A DNA stretch of 64,000 nucleotides from Taenia hydatigena (Eukaryota > Platyhelminthes > Cestoda > Cyclophyllidea > Taeniidae): contig JADWOT020001210.1 of assembly GCA_036345935.2 (NCBI GenBank), positions 62,001 through 126,000 on the forward strand, read 5' to 3'. The translations under genes and the position numbers were made by a program. Positions 12,501 to 26,000 of the stretch are shown piece after piece; positions within the stretch are counted from its first letter, which is position 1; every line of letters begins with the position of its first letter. The notes below the pieces were generated by a model. That model had not been told where the DNA came from. It did no database searches and worked only from the letters and a program-made list of their open reading frames with translations.

Positions 12501-15500
12501 TCTCCGAAGTGCCATTCGGTGAATCACCGAAACAAATGTCATCTGTCACGTCTCATTAGTGGGTTGTTTTGCATTCATAAAATCGAAGGGAGACTACTTA
12601 GCTTTTGTAGAAGTGGTGAAATAAGACTGTCAACTAGTATTTGCGCAAAATTTAAAACTTCTTCTAAGCACAATTTTGGCTAGATGAGGTACACTCTATG
12701 CAATTGTCAAGTCCACAATTATCGAACCGAGTGGATTTTCCACGTTACAAAGTAAGATGTTTTATTCATAAGCCTTCGAATCGTACAGTGCTTGATCACT
12801 CCTACTTAACAACCAAAACGGCGCTTTTGGAACCTAAAAATCAAAAGCGTAAGTTTACTCAATCTCGAAACTAGTGGATGCTTAAAAGGACATTTTGAAT
12901 TAATAAGCTAACGCTTTTATGCTATAGGTTACGTGGTTCAAAGAGGGGTAGAGAGCGATGAACTATTCCAAGTTAAACAAACACTAGGATTATTAAACAT
13001 TTACTCCCGATAATTAATTTACTTCCACTTCTTTGCAAGCTCTCATCAATACCCTACTTTGCACCTGTTTTTTAGGAAACCACCTCAGATGCACTAATGC
13101 TTTACCACCCAAAATGTATTAGCACGGTAAGCGGGCGCCGTGACATCGCGTAGTCACAATTTATGAAATTGAGTTTCACGCATCTTCAGCTTCTTAGAGC
13201 TAAGAATTAGACTAAGGATTTTGAATGGATTCCTTCAATGCCTTCACAGATTTTAGCGATCAACAATACGCCACACTAGTTATTTTGTTGAAAACAATAG
13301 ACCTCGCTTCTGTTTTTAGGCGTTTCTTGATTATAAATTGAGTTGCACAGATCGCAGATAATATTCTTTTATGTAAACATAGAAGTGGAATCAACTAGTT
13401 CGCCTATTTGCTTCTAAAGAGTGCGATGGTATACTAATTTAAAGCTAGGTAAGGTGGTAAATTGTACAGCAAAATGATGAGAAAGTGCGTCCCTTTCTGA
13501 GACACTGCGGTTCGTAATTTATGGTTGATAGGGGTGGATGGGGCTCCTGAAATGGCTATGAAGGTGCCAAATTGCTTATTAGTGGTCCTCATTGGGATAG
13601 GGGAGAGTAGTAGCTATGTGACACCCTCCACGCGCTAGCGTATTTTAATGCGGACGCTCGCCAATGGTTACTTCTGGCCAATGTGCCCGTCAACGCAAGA
13701 ATAGGGCTGGTATTAAACACATCGAGTGAATTCACTTCGACAAGGCACACACTCTCCAAAGCCGAAGCTGACGTGACTACAGGAAGAGAAGGAAAATTAT
13801 ACCTTTTGAGATGATAAGCTTGCAAATTTTCGAGTGAATAGTAACTTATATCCTTTTCACTAGCCGATCGTGCATGTTGCGATTAAGAAATTGGGATAGC
13901 TGAGCGAGCTCTTTAAGGCGACCGAGAAGCGAAAGCGATTATAAAGCAGTAGATTTAAGAAGTGGAAGAGAGGGTGGCATTATTTAATGCATTTAATGCA
14001 AATCAAGAATCGCCTTCACATCTTGAGTGAAGGAAACATTTTCAGACTGCATAAATGTTTTTACAAAAGTGCATTAATACGTGACCGCTAAAGTGCAGAA
14101 CTTTCGGCCCAATAAAGTGGATACAAAAATATTACCAGGAATTCAATAACCTCGCATTTTTGGACCACTTCTTACTTGTAAGTGCTGGTTAGGGCAATTT
14201 ATTATTAAATCATAAAGTCCCCATTAATACGATGCCTTGAAGCTGCATTTTTTTTGCTCATTCCATATTGTCTGCATTCCAACGCATCTTATTAACCATA
14301 ATACACTAATTCTTCCACAGAAGTGCCTGCTTTCAAATCTGGTATGGCAAAATAAACCGACTTGAAAATTTCTATTAGCTTCCCAGTAGACTGCAGCACG
14401 AATTAGCGGCGAGTTGCCTCCGACTTTATAGATTCGTATTGCTCGAAGGATTTTCACCGAGCTGGATGGAATGTTTCCATATTTATAACATTCCTTTTTA
14501 TATTGCTATGGTCTGAGATCGTGCAGTACTATTATGTGACCGCCATATTCGCCGCAATTTTTCATCTCGATTCAAGCTTGGATAGCGAATTGAAATGCTT
14601 ACCTCTTCATGTTCTTATCTGAGTGTAGCTCTTCGTTTTAGATCCATTTTTACACTTTATTTGCCTTTAATTTAGCTACCGCCCAACTCCCACTTGATGT
14701 AGTTTGCAAGCATTGCTTTGGTCTTTACTAATTTTCACTAAAAATTGAATATTTAAGACTTTAAGATCCTTTATTTTCGGAATATATTTCGAGTGATTAC
14801 ACGATAAACAAAGACACTAAGTTTCAAAGAAAGGTGTCTCAAGGCGTCAAAATTCAATTCATGCATTTTTATGCATCCGAAGAAAATTTCGTCTTCATGC
14901 CGAAAAACTTATCAACAAAATTAAGCTTACGGGAGTTAAGGTGTCTGTTCTTTCCATTAACTTAATTTTAGGGGGCAACTGGCAGTAAGTTCCATGAACG
15001 TTGAGTACAAATGCTTACAGGTGGCAAAAGGTTGGAATTCATTCTGATTTTTTGGGTAACAGGCATCATTCCGTCGCTTAACACTTTTGTGCTTGGAAAA
15101 GTTGAAAAGACGCACAAAGACTGGCCACCTTCATTTTGACTTTAAAAATGATTTTATTGTGCCCCAGAATGTCCCATTAATTCCATTAGTAGAGCCCATC
15201 TATAAAGTATATTTGTTTGTTATGGACATTAAAAACCATCAAAATGGAGGCTACTTTAAAAAAGCAGCTCTTACTGCAGACATCTGATTCCGTCTGGAGC
15301 CGGTGTCATTTATAGGTTGCAGTCTTTGTCAGCGCGTCGGAACTAGTTTTGCCAAGCTGTTTATGGAAGTGTGAAAACTGACCAACTAGTGAGTTAGGCC
15401 ACGTTGCGTTAGAAAATTGAAGTCACACTCTATATTCGCATTGTACCAGTTTGTGCATTTAATGCACTCCAATTTGGCCACTTTGCAATGCTTGGCCAAC

Positions 15501-16896
15501 TACGTAAAACTGCAGTTACAGCTGCGAATGGACAACTGTTAAGCAGAAACGTCCGAGCACTCTTCGCGGAAGAATCGACCTATGCAATCTAACCTACTTA
15601 TATTTTATTATCTGACGATTAAGTGTCTGTATCTGAAGGAAATGTTAAATAGCGTTCGATTTATCTCTATTTCGTTTAGAGCCGTGATCCATCCATGACA
15701 AATGAGCCACAAAGAATGATTAGGGTTTCGCTATACTTGGAAGCATATGCACACCGCTAGTGGCATCGTTATCAGTCTGAACGTGAACAGCACTTTATTT
15801 TGATGACCAGACTTAGTACTTCAGGACACCTCTAGGATCATTCTAGTTCACCTACGTACACTTATGTAAGTAAAGACAGTTTTATTGCGAGCCATAATGT
15901 TAGCTTTTGACATGGTAACCTATTTGTCTAATTATTTCTGCTCCCCCGTGTTACACATCGAAAATCGCAAAAAAATACACGCGATTTCAAGTGCCAATCC
16001 GCTAGGATTCAAATATCATGATTTGTGCCGGGCACAGGTTAATCGCAAGCTTCCAATGTCCAGAGAACAGAGATCGATAAGGAAAGCACATTGAAAACAA
16101 TAGGACAAGGCAAGAAGGGTTGAAAGGACGAGGAAGGCGGATGCATTTCAAAATCGAAGGGGCAAAAAGAGGTCCAGTTTAAAGGTACAAAACCTTGATT
16201 TGGCAAATTCAAGGAGAGACCAGTACTATTGCAACACCCATTCCCGCATCACTTTGTGCCGGAAGGAAAAGGTGTGAATGGTCGATAAGCCATTTCTCAT
16301 TTCCTTTTAACCTTCCTTGCTCAGCACAGGAATTCACTTAAGCATCTCTACTCAAATAGGCCTCCGAAGAGGTAAGCCAATTCTGAAGGCCTGGAGGAAT
16401 GTCCACCTACTTTTTCAGCTTCGCTGACAGCCTCAACATAATTGCAGATTTTAAAATCGAGAGGGGTTTGCAAATGGGTCGAACTCATTGGTGGTTCCAA
16501 AAAAAACTAGTGGTCTGAATCTAAGTCAACTGGATTGGCTGTCAATTCATCATGTTTGGAATATGTCACGCGAAAACCGCATAACTAATGGAGCGTAGAA
16601 TGACCGCATACGACCAAGAAAATAATCGCAAACAATAAACCACACGAGTAATTTCAACTGATCTGACCTGACAACAGGTTAGCCAGCAAATTCATAACAA
16701 AACTCGTCAAATGAAAGGATAAGAAGGATAGGGGTGTCACCATGTCAGATTGGGTTGATTTTAGTCCGGCTTAATACGTTTATAAATTACAAGGAATTCA
16801 CAAAGCAGAGATAACAAGGAGGTCCAACGGGACGGGCATTTAAACTGGCGTAGGATGAATGGATGCGAAATAAATCTATATAGGATGGCCAAAAGT
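9544..16896. other. No gene recognised
   Basis: About 7.3 kb without a supported feature. A short A-rich run of the unit AAACTGTA/AAACTGCA lies at 9746-9776, and an 18-base ATTTAATGC-type direct repeat at about 13980-14000. ORFs are all under 100 codons and unrecognised. Confidence 0.5.
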
Positions 16897-17322
16897 TTAA
16901 TATGATAACTGGGCCGATAAAGGAGCGATAAAGGCAGACGCGGGTGGAAAGGCAAAGGATGGTGGACGGTACCTGGAACCTGGATACTCTTGTCTAAAGC
17001 TCTTCCGCCTCAATTGCGCCCATTTGTGACTCTGCTCCGATCCAAAACCTTCTCTTATGGCCGTGGAAGTAGCCTGTGTGGCAGTAATTTTATCAGCAAG
17101 ATTGTATTGGGCTGTGTCCAGATTCTTCGCTGCCTCCAAAAAGTCATTTGCAGTGATGTCAGCCATCACGAGCTATTTTAGAGCGGCACACATGACACCA
17201 CCTCTAGCAACACGCTCGGTACCGATTGGGACCTCTGCAGTTCCGCTGCAGTCGCCATTGATGACGAGTTCCGTGGGGATGGGTAACCTGCTTATGTTGT
17301 ACTTGGAATCATCCGGACCATA
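16897..17322 (-). pseudogene. Coding-like exon B with one in-frame stop
   Basis: Read from 17322 down, the frame begins just after a TAG splice-acceptor-like site and runs 142 codons, interrupted by a single TAG at 17175-17173. The first part (starting Y-G-P-D-D-S-K-Y-N) and the part after the stop (M-A-D-I-T-A-N-D-F-L-E-A-A-K) have the charged, alanine-rich composition of real protein and share one frame, which chance ORFs seldom do. A second AG directly at the stop (AAATAG then CTC GTG ATG) could be an acceptor that removes it. The last 25 or so residues toward 16897 look less protein-like and may be intron. No family was recognised. It is either a decayed gene or two exons whose junction I could not fix. 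Confidence 0.4.
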
Positions 17323-17439
17323 CTAGGTCACACACAAATATAACATGTGCTTTTAATCTTCCACCAATTCTACGCTCATTTAAGCCCTGCGTTTCGCTTG
17401 ACGAATTCATCTCCTACTTTCAACTCTGTCTGTTCTCAC

Positions 17440-17550
17440 GGCTTCTGTGCTCTCTTTTGCCTTCTCGAGTACTTCAAGAGAATTAGTTTTGCAAGTTAAG
17501 TGTTCCTCATTGGCATCGTAGAATGGCCGATTTTGGTCAACTTCGTCCAG
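17440..17550 (-). CDS. Coding-like exon A (37 codons)
   Basis: The frame from 17550 to 17440 is fully open. It starts L-D-E-V-D-Q-N-R-P-F-Y-D-A-N and ends E-K-A-K-E-S-T-E-A. It is preceded by an AG with a pyrimidine-rich tract (TTTTCCTTTTTGTCTAG, then a second TATAG right at the exon). It is followed by GTGAGA, a good splice donor. The exon is exactly 111 nt, phase 0 at both ends. Joining it across a 117-nt intron to exon B at 17322 keeps exon B in its coding-like frame. It is glutamate/lysine-rich and perhaps helical; no family was recognised. The stop in exon B makes a pseudogene possible. Confidence 0.38.
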
Positions 17551-20500
17551 CTATAACTCTCACGAAGAGGCTAGACAAAAAGGAAAATTAATGAATATCT
17601 CGATAGTCGAGTTGATAAACGTGTAGTTATGCAGGTCAGCAGATCCGGAGATAGACGCGGAGGAAGTCAGGCGCCCTGAGCGATGTTCACATGCAGGATC
17701 GCATTTATAGATAAGTTCAGTCCATAGTAGCGTAGACAGTTTTGCTAATTGGAATGTCTTGACCCACTAAATGGAACAAAGGATAACGGCATGCAGGCAA
17801 AGAGGAGAATGTGGGTGAAGGTGGGCGAAGGAAGGAATACTGCACGAAAAGATGATTAAGGATATTAGTCCTGCATTTTGAAGACTCTCAAAAACTCCTT
17901 GATCACCGTTTCAAAGTAGTCGACCATGGTGCAGTCAATAACATAATCTAGCATGGCGCCACTGCTTTTTGTAAGTGACATCTCAGCAACACTTGTTAAG
18001 CCCATTCTAATCTGTGTTAGAGATGAGACAAATTGATGCCTCCATAAGTATTACTGGTCTTTTATTATCTAAGATTTAAAGCATTCATTTGGGATGCGCT
18101 TTCCATTTCACGCTGTGCATGAAGTTAAGACCAATTATAAGAAGGGCGTATTGCATAAACAGCCGTCTGACCTCTCCTTCACTGTTAATAATAATGCCTT
18201 TATGACTAAGTTAAAAAGAAAGCAGTCAAACTTGTCCGCGACATACCAAAATTTTAATTGATGAGTAAATTGAGCGTTCGGTTAATCGTACTGAGAGATG
18301 TGGAGGAACATTGAGGTGCTTTTGGTGCATCAGCACGGAAAATTCTGCTAAAGAGAAGCTTAGTTGCACTGTATGATAAAAAATTGATGGCGAACTTTGG
18401 CATGAGTACGTAAGTGCTTAAAAACTGTTACTTGTGGCCTAAGAGACAATGCAGCTAGCCAACAATTATAGTTATGCGCAGTAGTTATCAGTGTCGCTCC
18501 CATCTAAGCAACTTTTTGTGGAAGTATCAATTCATTAAATTAGTCAGATAGGTAAGCGGCCACAATCTGACACATAGGGACTGCAATGAGTTAGGCCGTA
18601 TGCGCTATAATCTGCTGGACGACTAAGGGGGTATTCGAGTGCGAGTTACCTCAGTTTATCGATGCACAAATAGCATTTTGTCATGCTTTGCCATCGCACA
18701 AGATAGCCTCTTTTGCCCAATCTATTTGTCGTCTATTTCAGACGCACTTTTAAAAAGTTATTCGCACCTCAAAGTTGCACATTCATTTGCTTGCTTGCTC
18801 ATTTATCAACATTTAACACGCCAGTTGTCCTCTTAGGTGTTTACTAAATACTATCAATATTGAACGCAGCTAGGTGTGACATAGCTCTCTTGCTGTTGTT
18901 GGGCCAGGCCTTTCGATTATTGCAATCAATTGAAGGGCTGCGTTCGGCTTATCTTCTCTACGTTCTTTTAATCGCCTTTCAACAGAAGCATGATAAAGGT
19001 GTGCTGATTTTCGCGCAATTTGTTTTCTCTATTATTGCATTTTAAACGCATTGCCCTCAACTCATGACAATTACACCACCAAGACGGAATCCAAAATTTA
19101 GGTTGCTTAGAGGAAAACTGGCCATGGTGCGTGCGATTCCAGCTGTTGAGCCTTTGGATTTATGTCAATTGGACGATATGCCTGGGTGAAACAGATGGGC
19201 TCTGATTTAATAGAGAACTAGAAATTGATAGAAAATGCGCATTTGAAGTAACGGCTGGCGTGTTGCCGTTAAAGTATGAAGAAGAGCTAGAGGAGCCAGG
19301 GACAAATTTTAGTCAGGCATGCGCAAGTAGTCTTCACCACTCCATAGTAGTTTAAATTGCGATTTGCTCCATAATTTTAAGTAGAGCAATTCACGCAGGC
19401 ATCAGAAGGCTAAAAATTGTAAGAACAAGGCCGACGAGGAAGAGGAAAACATGGCAGTAGTAAAGTAAGATCATATTTCCTCTTTTGCAGCAGGGCCATC
19501 ACTTAGGACTTGCGCCTGTGGAATTATCATTCACTATTCATTTAAATAGTCCAATGTAACTGCTGACTAGCATAAGGCTGTATCGGGCTTAGATCATGCC
19601 GATATGAGTGTGATTTAAAGAAAACGGTAGATCCCATGGCTAAACTCAACAAATTGCCATGTGTTTTGCACTTTTAAAACCACTCGATACCTTCTCAAAG
19701 GCCGACAGCCTGAAAAGGAGAGCGCACAAAAATGTCTCCCATTTAAGAAGAGAAATAGTATTTGTTTTAAATCGGTTGAGTTTTTCAGCCCCACTACATG
19801 TACTTCATCTATTCTACAATATGGATCCTTCATGGACCTTTTCTAAGGGCATGCAGAGCAATCGCTGAAGTTTTATCACTGGTTTAGGTTTTAATGATTC
19901 ATGTTTGAAACGTAAAACGAAGCACGCTTAAAATGCTAGGGCTTTTAAGTGCCAACTGTTTCTGGCTTTCGCAAGTTAGAAAATCACTGGCGGGGCAACA
20001 AATTTGCCTAAAAAGTAGAAAATACCAAATTAAAATTTATTGGCCAGTCAATTAATAGTAACAAATGAGGTTGAAACTACAGCGCCAATTCGATCAACTG
20101 TATTTGTCAGCATTTATGATGCTCTTTTGACTTCTTTAGCAAAGTGAGCCAATGTAGAAGCTAACTGCTAATCAGTTTGTGATCCGCAGTTTATTGGAAG
20201 GGTGGCCAATACTTTTCTTTGCGGGGTATGTGCCCTTTTCTCTTTTTTATGGCGGCATTCGACGCTACATTCGCTATCTAACATATTTGTCTCATAGGAC
20301 TGTCTAGGGCACCAAAGGTTCAACAATTTGTGTCACTAATTAGGTCCGAACCCGAGAAAATTAACGCTTTTGGCTGCTCAGGTGCATATACAGATGTCTG
20401 TCTTATTGTTTACTTAACGTTTCTTCATTTAGTAATGCTTTTCCTCATTATGTTTTGATCAAGCAATTGTGGAATCCAATCTAAACTTTCAGCTTTCGCC

Positions 20501-22182
20501 TTCCGACCGTGGCTGCAGTCAGTTGTCGTTATTATCACAGGGAGGACGCATGGTACAGAGTTTTAATCAAAGCACCACAGAGCCGAAGCAGCAATGTATG
20601 AACGACATTGCTTTCGCGCTCCCTTCATTTGACCACAAGGAGGCCCTTACAAAACGAGTCAAAGGTGAGAATCCTCATGGCGGATACGTTTCGCAGTGTA
20701 CAGTGACATGGGTGTCGTTTCACATGTCCATACACGTCACTATATGCGGTTGCAATGACTTGTTCGTGAAAAACAAACCACCTCATACACTGGCGAGGCC
20801 ATGAATCGTGAGCTGTGCAAGTAAAGCACCTCGTCTTACAGAATGGGTGGTCTTAGACTTCACCGAAATCCGATTAAACAGCTAATAACATAGATCCATG
20901 ATAAAATTTGACGATTGGGTGCCATGAGACAGGCAACATATAACGAAAACCATTAATATCAAAAGAGCAAGTGTCAGGAATTGTGTGAATGCTGCATGAA
21001 ATCCCTTCCAATGCTTTAACCAAAATGAGTGACGGGTGAGGTAGTGGTGGATCATATGATGGGTTCAAAGCAATATCAAGCAAAGTCAAGACGTAACATT
21101 GCATAAATGACTATGCTCTTGATTCATCGATTTTATTGTTTGTGTGTAAACTTTTCAGGACTCGGCTAGCGGGATATAAAAACACGACGATTCGTAGGAA
21201 AATCGCAGTTGGTAGGAACTGAAATGCGTTGCCCGTTGCAGGCTATGGAAGGAAGCGAAAACCAAAGCTGCGTATTGGCCAAGAATAGTAAGATGGAAAA
21301 ATCATAGCACTAAAGCGTTTGAAAACTAAAACAGGGTCTGACGTGCGTTTAGGCCATCGCTGATAGTAGAGAGTAAATGTGATGTACTAAATTCTGCTTA
21401 TCAACAGTCTGTAGATTCCCGACGAATTGCCCTTATTTGCATAAAAATAGTAACCAGATAGCAACAACGTTGTAAATATTAATTTGTTCGCATATGTTCA
21501 GCAAGAACTGTGGGAAAAACGTCACCGCATTGAAAAATGGAACGAAAACCGCCAATATAGTGCAAGTAGAATGAGCAAATAAGCCAAAATCCACGAATAT
21601 CGTAGAATGAAGTCGACAAATTTCATGTGAACTTCTTATGGAAGAACTTTCTAATTCTTCAAAACAGGAGAACGCTATGTAAACTGCACTGGTTCATTCG
21701 ACACCTTCAAAGTAACTTCAAAGATCGTCACGGAAAAATAACAAAATCTCACTCGCATTAGCCCGCGTGCATTGTTCTAGTACAATTCGCCTTCGAAAAT
21801 AAGGCTAACCGGGCGTCGGGTATACGAGCACCCGCTGTCATGGCATGATACTCTGGGTTGCTTGCACCTAACATTTATGATATGGGTGTGAAGGGTGTGC
21901 GACTTGAAAGAAGGCGGTATCGCATGCTGTGCACTCCAATAAAAAATCCCACTATTGCATGCGGTTTTTCCCATTCGTGAGGCTTTTTTATCGGTGACTG
22001 CAATTAGTTGCCTGCCTCATGGTATTACTGCCGTTGGATTGGCTGGCCTACATCAAAGTCTTTATTGTGCGTCAACGTGCAAACGAGTAGTTGTGGATGG
22101 GCAAAGGAGATTAAGTGGTGCACCAAATAAGAATGCCACTCTTGTGCAGAACAAACATGGGTAAAATCAAGGAAGGAGTGCA
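17551..22182. other. No gene recognised
   Basis: About 4.6 kb with scattered short ORFs. The longest is an unrecognised 112-codon frame on the plus strand (20469-20804), opening with GTG or with an ATG farther in. No domain, RNA gene or repeat could be supported. A serine-rich frame on the minus strand near 17620-17700 may be a further exon of the 16.9-17.55 kb candidate, but I found no firm splice sites. Confidence 0.45.
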
Positions 22183-22376
22183 GTAGAAGTGAAGAGAGCC
22201 GAGAATTAGTCGTTGGTACATCGATTTTTACCATGTGACTGCAGAACCGAGAATTTGTCGTTTGTGTCTCATCCATTTCTACCATATGACTGGAGTTGAA
22301 TTGACGAGGGCCGAGAATTTGTCGTTGGTGTCTCATCCATTTCTACTTTATGACTGCAGTTGAATTGACGACATAA
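22183..22376 (+). repeat. 64-bp tandem repeat, locus 3 (three units)
   Basis: This is the best-preserved locus. GAGAATT(T/A)GTCGTT occurs at 22201, 22249 and 22313. The last two units are exactly 64 bases apart and nearly identical (each then reads TCTCATCCATTTCTAC). The first unit lacks 16 bases. Each unit ends in (C/G)TGCAG- or GGAG-TTGAATTGACGA. Loci 1 and 2 share the unit. Confidence 0.8.
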
Positions 22377-22522
22377 TGGGCGAAGATTTTTTTGTTCTCT
22401 TTGCAATCACACAATTATATCCATTTCTCGGCGTCCACTGCCTTTGCTGAATGAAAGAAAATGGAATTATTGAAGACATCACTTAAGCACCTATTCAGGG
22501 ACTCAGACCCTCATTCTTTTAT

Positions 22523-23035
22523 TTAGGAGGGTCTCATCTGACCTATGCCGCTCCTAAAGAGCCATTTTCTAGTTAGGAACGAACATCATTTTGGCGTAAA
22601 TGATGAGCTTAATTCAAGCGGTTTTTATTGCGCAACTATTTGTCAGTTTTGTTAATCAAACTCTTGCCATATCTTTTGTTGTTCTCCTCATCATTTCTCA
22701 ATATACTTTGCTGCCGCAGCCAAAAATAATGCGTTTATTTTAGCTGCAAAAATAAAACCTAACTTATTCAGTTACCCCATTTATGGTACGCTGATGCATA
22801 AAGGCCGCTAAGCTTGGGAGGGCGAATCTTGCTCCAATGGCTTGTCAGTTTTACTGAGATTAAATATCAGCATCCAGGCATGTTTTATAACACTGCTGTT
22901 TTTTCCACTATAAGGATTATTTCATGGGATCATCCGGAGAGGCAGGCGTGGTGTAAGTTAAAGCTTATTTTGTTTGTCTGGCATTGGGTTTATGATGATC
23001 AGCAAGGCTCGACGATGCACTTGTCTCAAAGGCCG
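22523..23035 (+). repeat. Dispersed repeat family C, plus copy
   Basis: This stretch of about 515 bases matches the reverse complement of 27490-28018 along its whole length. Examples are ATCTGACCTATGC near the left end, GATGCATAAAGGCCGCTAAGC in the middle and GGCAGGCGTGGTGT then GACGATGCACTTGTCT near the right end. By eye roughly four bases in five agree, with small indels. I see no ORF, terminal repeat or target-site duplication. It is probably a non-autonomous mobile element or an old segmental copy. Confidence 0.8.
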
Positions 23036-26000
23036 TCCCTGAGTACTGTGATGGCATTAAAATGTTTTACAAGTTCAGTGTCTCGGCTGGCAAAATGCAT
23101 ATGCGTTAGGTGAAAAAAGTGCGTACGGCCACCAAAGTCGACATTCGGGGTAGTTGGGGAGAAAACAGTAACCGTCACTTTATATGTGACGACCACACGC
23201 GATATCCACCCATTAAGACGTCTTGATAAAGTTTGAAAAAGAAAAAAACTGAGCAAAAGCAGACTAGCCTAATTAATAACATGTATTTTATACGCATATA
23301 CTAAGAAAAAAACTAGTTTTAATGAATAGACGGGACCGCGGCCTATGCGCTACGTATATATTCCATGTAGGAGCTTTGGCTGCAACTGGTAGGTATAAGT
23401 TAATAGTAATGTCCTTAAAACGAATCTTACCTCAATCAATCAGCATGGCTTAACAGTTAGGGTATGAACAAATGTAAAGGGGTTGAAACGATGCATTAAT
23501 GGCGTGTGTGGTGCAATTTCAGTAGAGTTTGAAGTGAGCAAAAATTACGGCGACCCAAAGAAATTGGACAGACAGTTGATAAAGTACACGCAAAGCAAAG
23601 CAACGCTTTATATTAAAAAAAATACTACGTTTCACTTTAAGAGCAAAGTTTGGAAGCTGCTTGGGACTTGCATAGGTTTAGGAATCACAAAGCATACAGG
23701 CAGCCTGGTCTAAAAAAGTAAACTTTGCGTCATTCAAAATGTTTTGCTAACAAATGCGCTGAAAATATGCGAACTTACCTTTATTCTGCAATCGAACTTA
23801 CACAGAACAGAAAGCACTGTCTCGTGCATGGAAGTAGACGAACTCAGGCGGTGGCGGCACACCCGCATAATCTCTGATTTACGTCAAAAGAGAGTCAGAT
23901 GTGGATCCCACCCTTGCCGTCCATGATAAACAGTAAGATAATGCGCAGTGAGCTTAATCCTTACCCCATAGAAGCAACTGATGTTTTAGACCACTTTAAC
24001 CTTACATCCCTTCAGCATTTTTCAGCACATAAGGTCACAAATCATCAGATTGGTTGGTATTCGGGAAAGATTTAGCCTGCCTTAGACTAAATAGAGGACC
24101 GTCAAAGCTATTGGACAAAATCGCAAGTGCGACTTGTGTCACAGAAATTAAGGACAGCCATTCTTTAGCAGTAGCGGCTGAACAGGCTGATAAACCTCAA
24201 AGTTTCTTTACGTGTAAGCGTTAGACTTGGTCGCGTAGCAGCTTAGGTTAGAGAGAATTCTCAAACCAGATGGGCAACTGTTTTCGTAAGGCACGGAATG
24301 CCAAGGAAAATACCACTTGCTCCTGCGGTAGCAGGGATGACATTCGTTAGCAAGAGGTTTGTTGTGCTTTGTGATATTGAATGGCTTTAGGGACACATAA
24401 GGGAAGAACTTAATAGGAGTTGACGTTTGTCGAGTCGGTTTTATTAATGTGCTGATAGGGGTCAGCGGCAAATAATCATGTAGCAATTTGACAGATGAAG
24501 CACATGAAGAGATTGGCATATTTTAATGCTAAATTTGTCAAAAGATTAAGGGTTTCTACAATTTGAGCCGCGTCGAATCCCAATTTTCACGTCAATATGC
24601 CATTATTAGTGTAATTATGATCTAATTAATAAAATGTTTTTGAAGCATCTTGATAAAAGGAACAGAGAGGATTAAATACAAGTAAATAGGGAGAAATTAA
24701 TATTGGTCCTTGCAGCTTATAATGACCGAAGGGAACTAGCCCATACTGAGACAAATTTTAATTGAATTGTGTTGAGGGCAGAGATTTCGATTGATCTCAC
24801 CGTGACCACAGCACATCGGTTCAATCCTTACCATCCTGTCCGATAATGCTGCTTACTAACATTAAACCCATAATCCTCTGCGCAGAGTAACATGCCGCAG
24901 CGAAATTGGCATCGGAACTAGTGCCTTTTTACTGATAAAGGAATAATGTTACTGAAGCAGCCTTCACGTGACTTTAATCGATTTTATGTAGAACAAATTA
25001 CTACTTGTTGGTGTCGGTTTCAAGCAAAACCCACTGTTACTGCTTTACGCGTTCAACAAGCTTAATCGCCGTCGAAACCGAAGGTCAATATAACGAGAGA
25101 TATGTTAGGACTGGGGCAGACTAGTTTTAATTTAGTCACTAATAATGCGACCCAACAAATGTCGATCCACTAAAGAGCCTCGGCTATAGGGCGCGCAATG
25201 TCGTTTTGAGGGATTGCGTATTTTGTCACCTATAAAGAGGTCTGACAATTGGGGTCTGTGAGTAATGGTAAATGTTCCGGAAAAAAGTGAAGTCCGTGTA
25301 ATTAATGCAAGCAAAAGTGGCCAATTCGATTGGCGCCACAAACTGAGATATTCTTTAAGAAAAAGTGCATAGCATTCAAGGGTATACGCACTCAAGCAGT
25401 TTTGTGCAGGGCAAATTGGAAGAGAGGAGAAAAGCCCTATCAAACACTCTCAAGAGCAAAAATTCGCAATTTAAAAAAAAAATCCAGGACAAAGCCAATG
25501 AGTGGGGTATGTTCAGATGTGCTACATCATTTATTTAACAAATCTTCTACTGTAATTTCGATGGAGCCAGAAGTCAATGTGTCAGAGACTACGTGCAAGG
25601 CCAATGATTTGGCCAAATGAGGCCATGATCCCATTAGGTCATCCGTGTATGAGTCAGTGCTCACAACATAGCGTAGGTTAGAATGTTTGTGGTTATCTGG
25701 ACCAATTTACACCCTTCTGCCTCATGAGTACCCTATCGAACAGCCATGTCTGATCAGTTGATAACTTAAGGCATAACGAATGGCTGTCGTTAGCGAGATT
25801 GCAGTTAAAGTGGAAGTGCTTTTATTTCACAGCTGTCTCGACCACTGAATCCTTTGCCATTCTAAACCGTGTGCTATTTGGGGTAACCTCATTCGCCATT
25901 GGCATTGTTGTGCAAACTACCACATGTTCCGAAATTTGGGACAAACCAACAGCCGTTTTTCTGCGTTTGGACAGGAGAACGCACAAAGAACCAATGCTTT

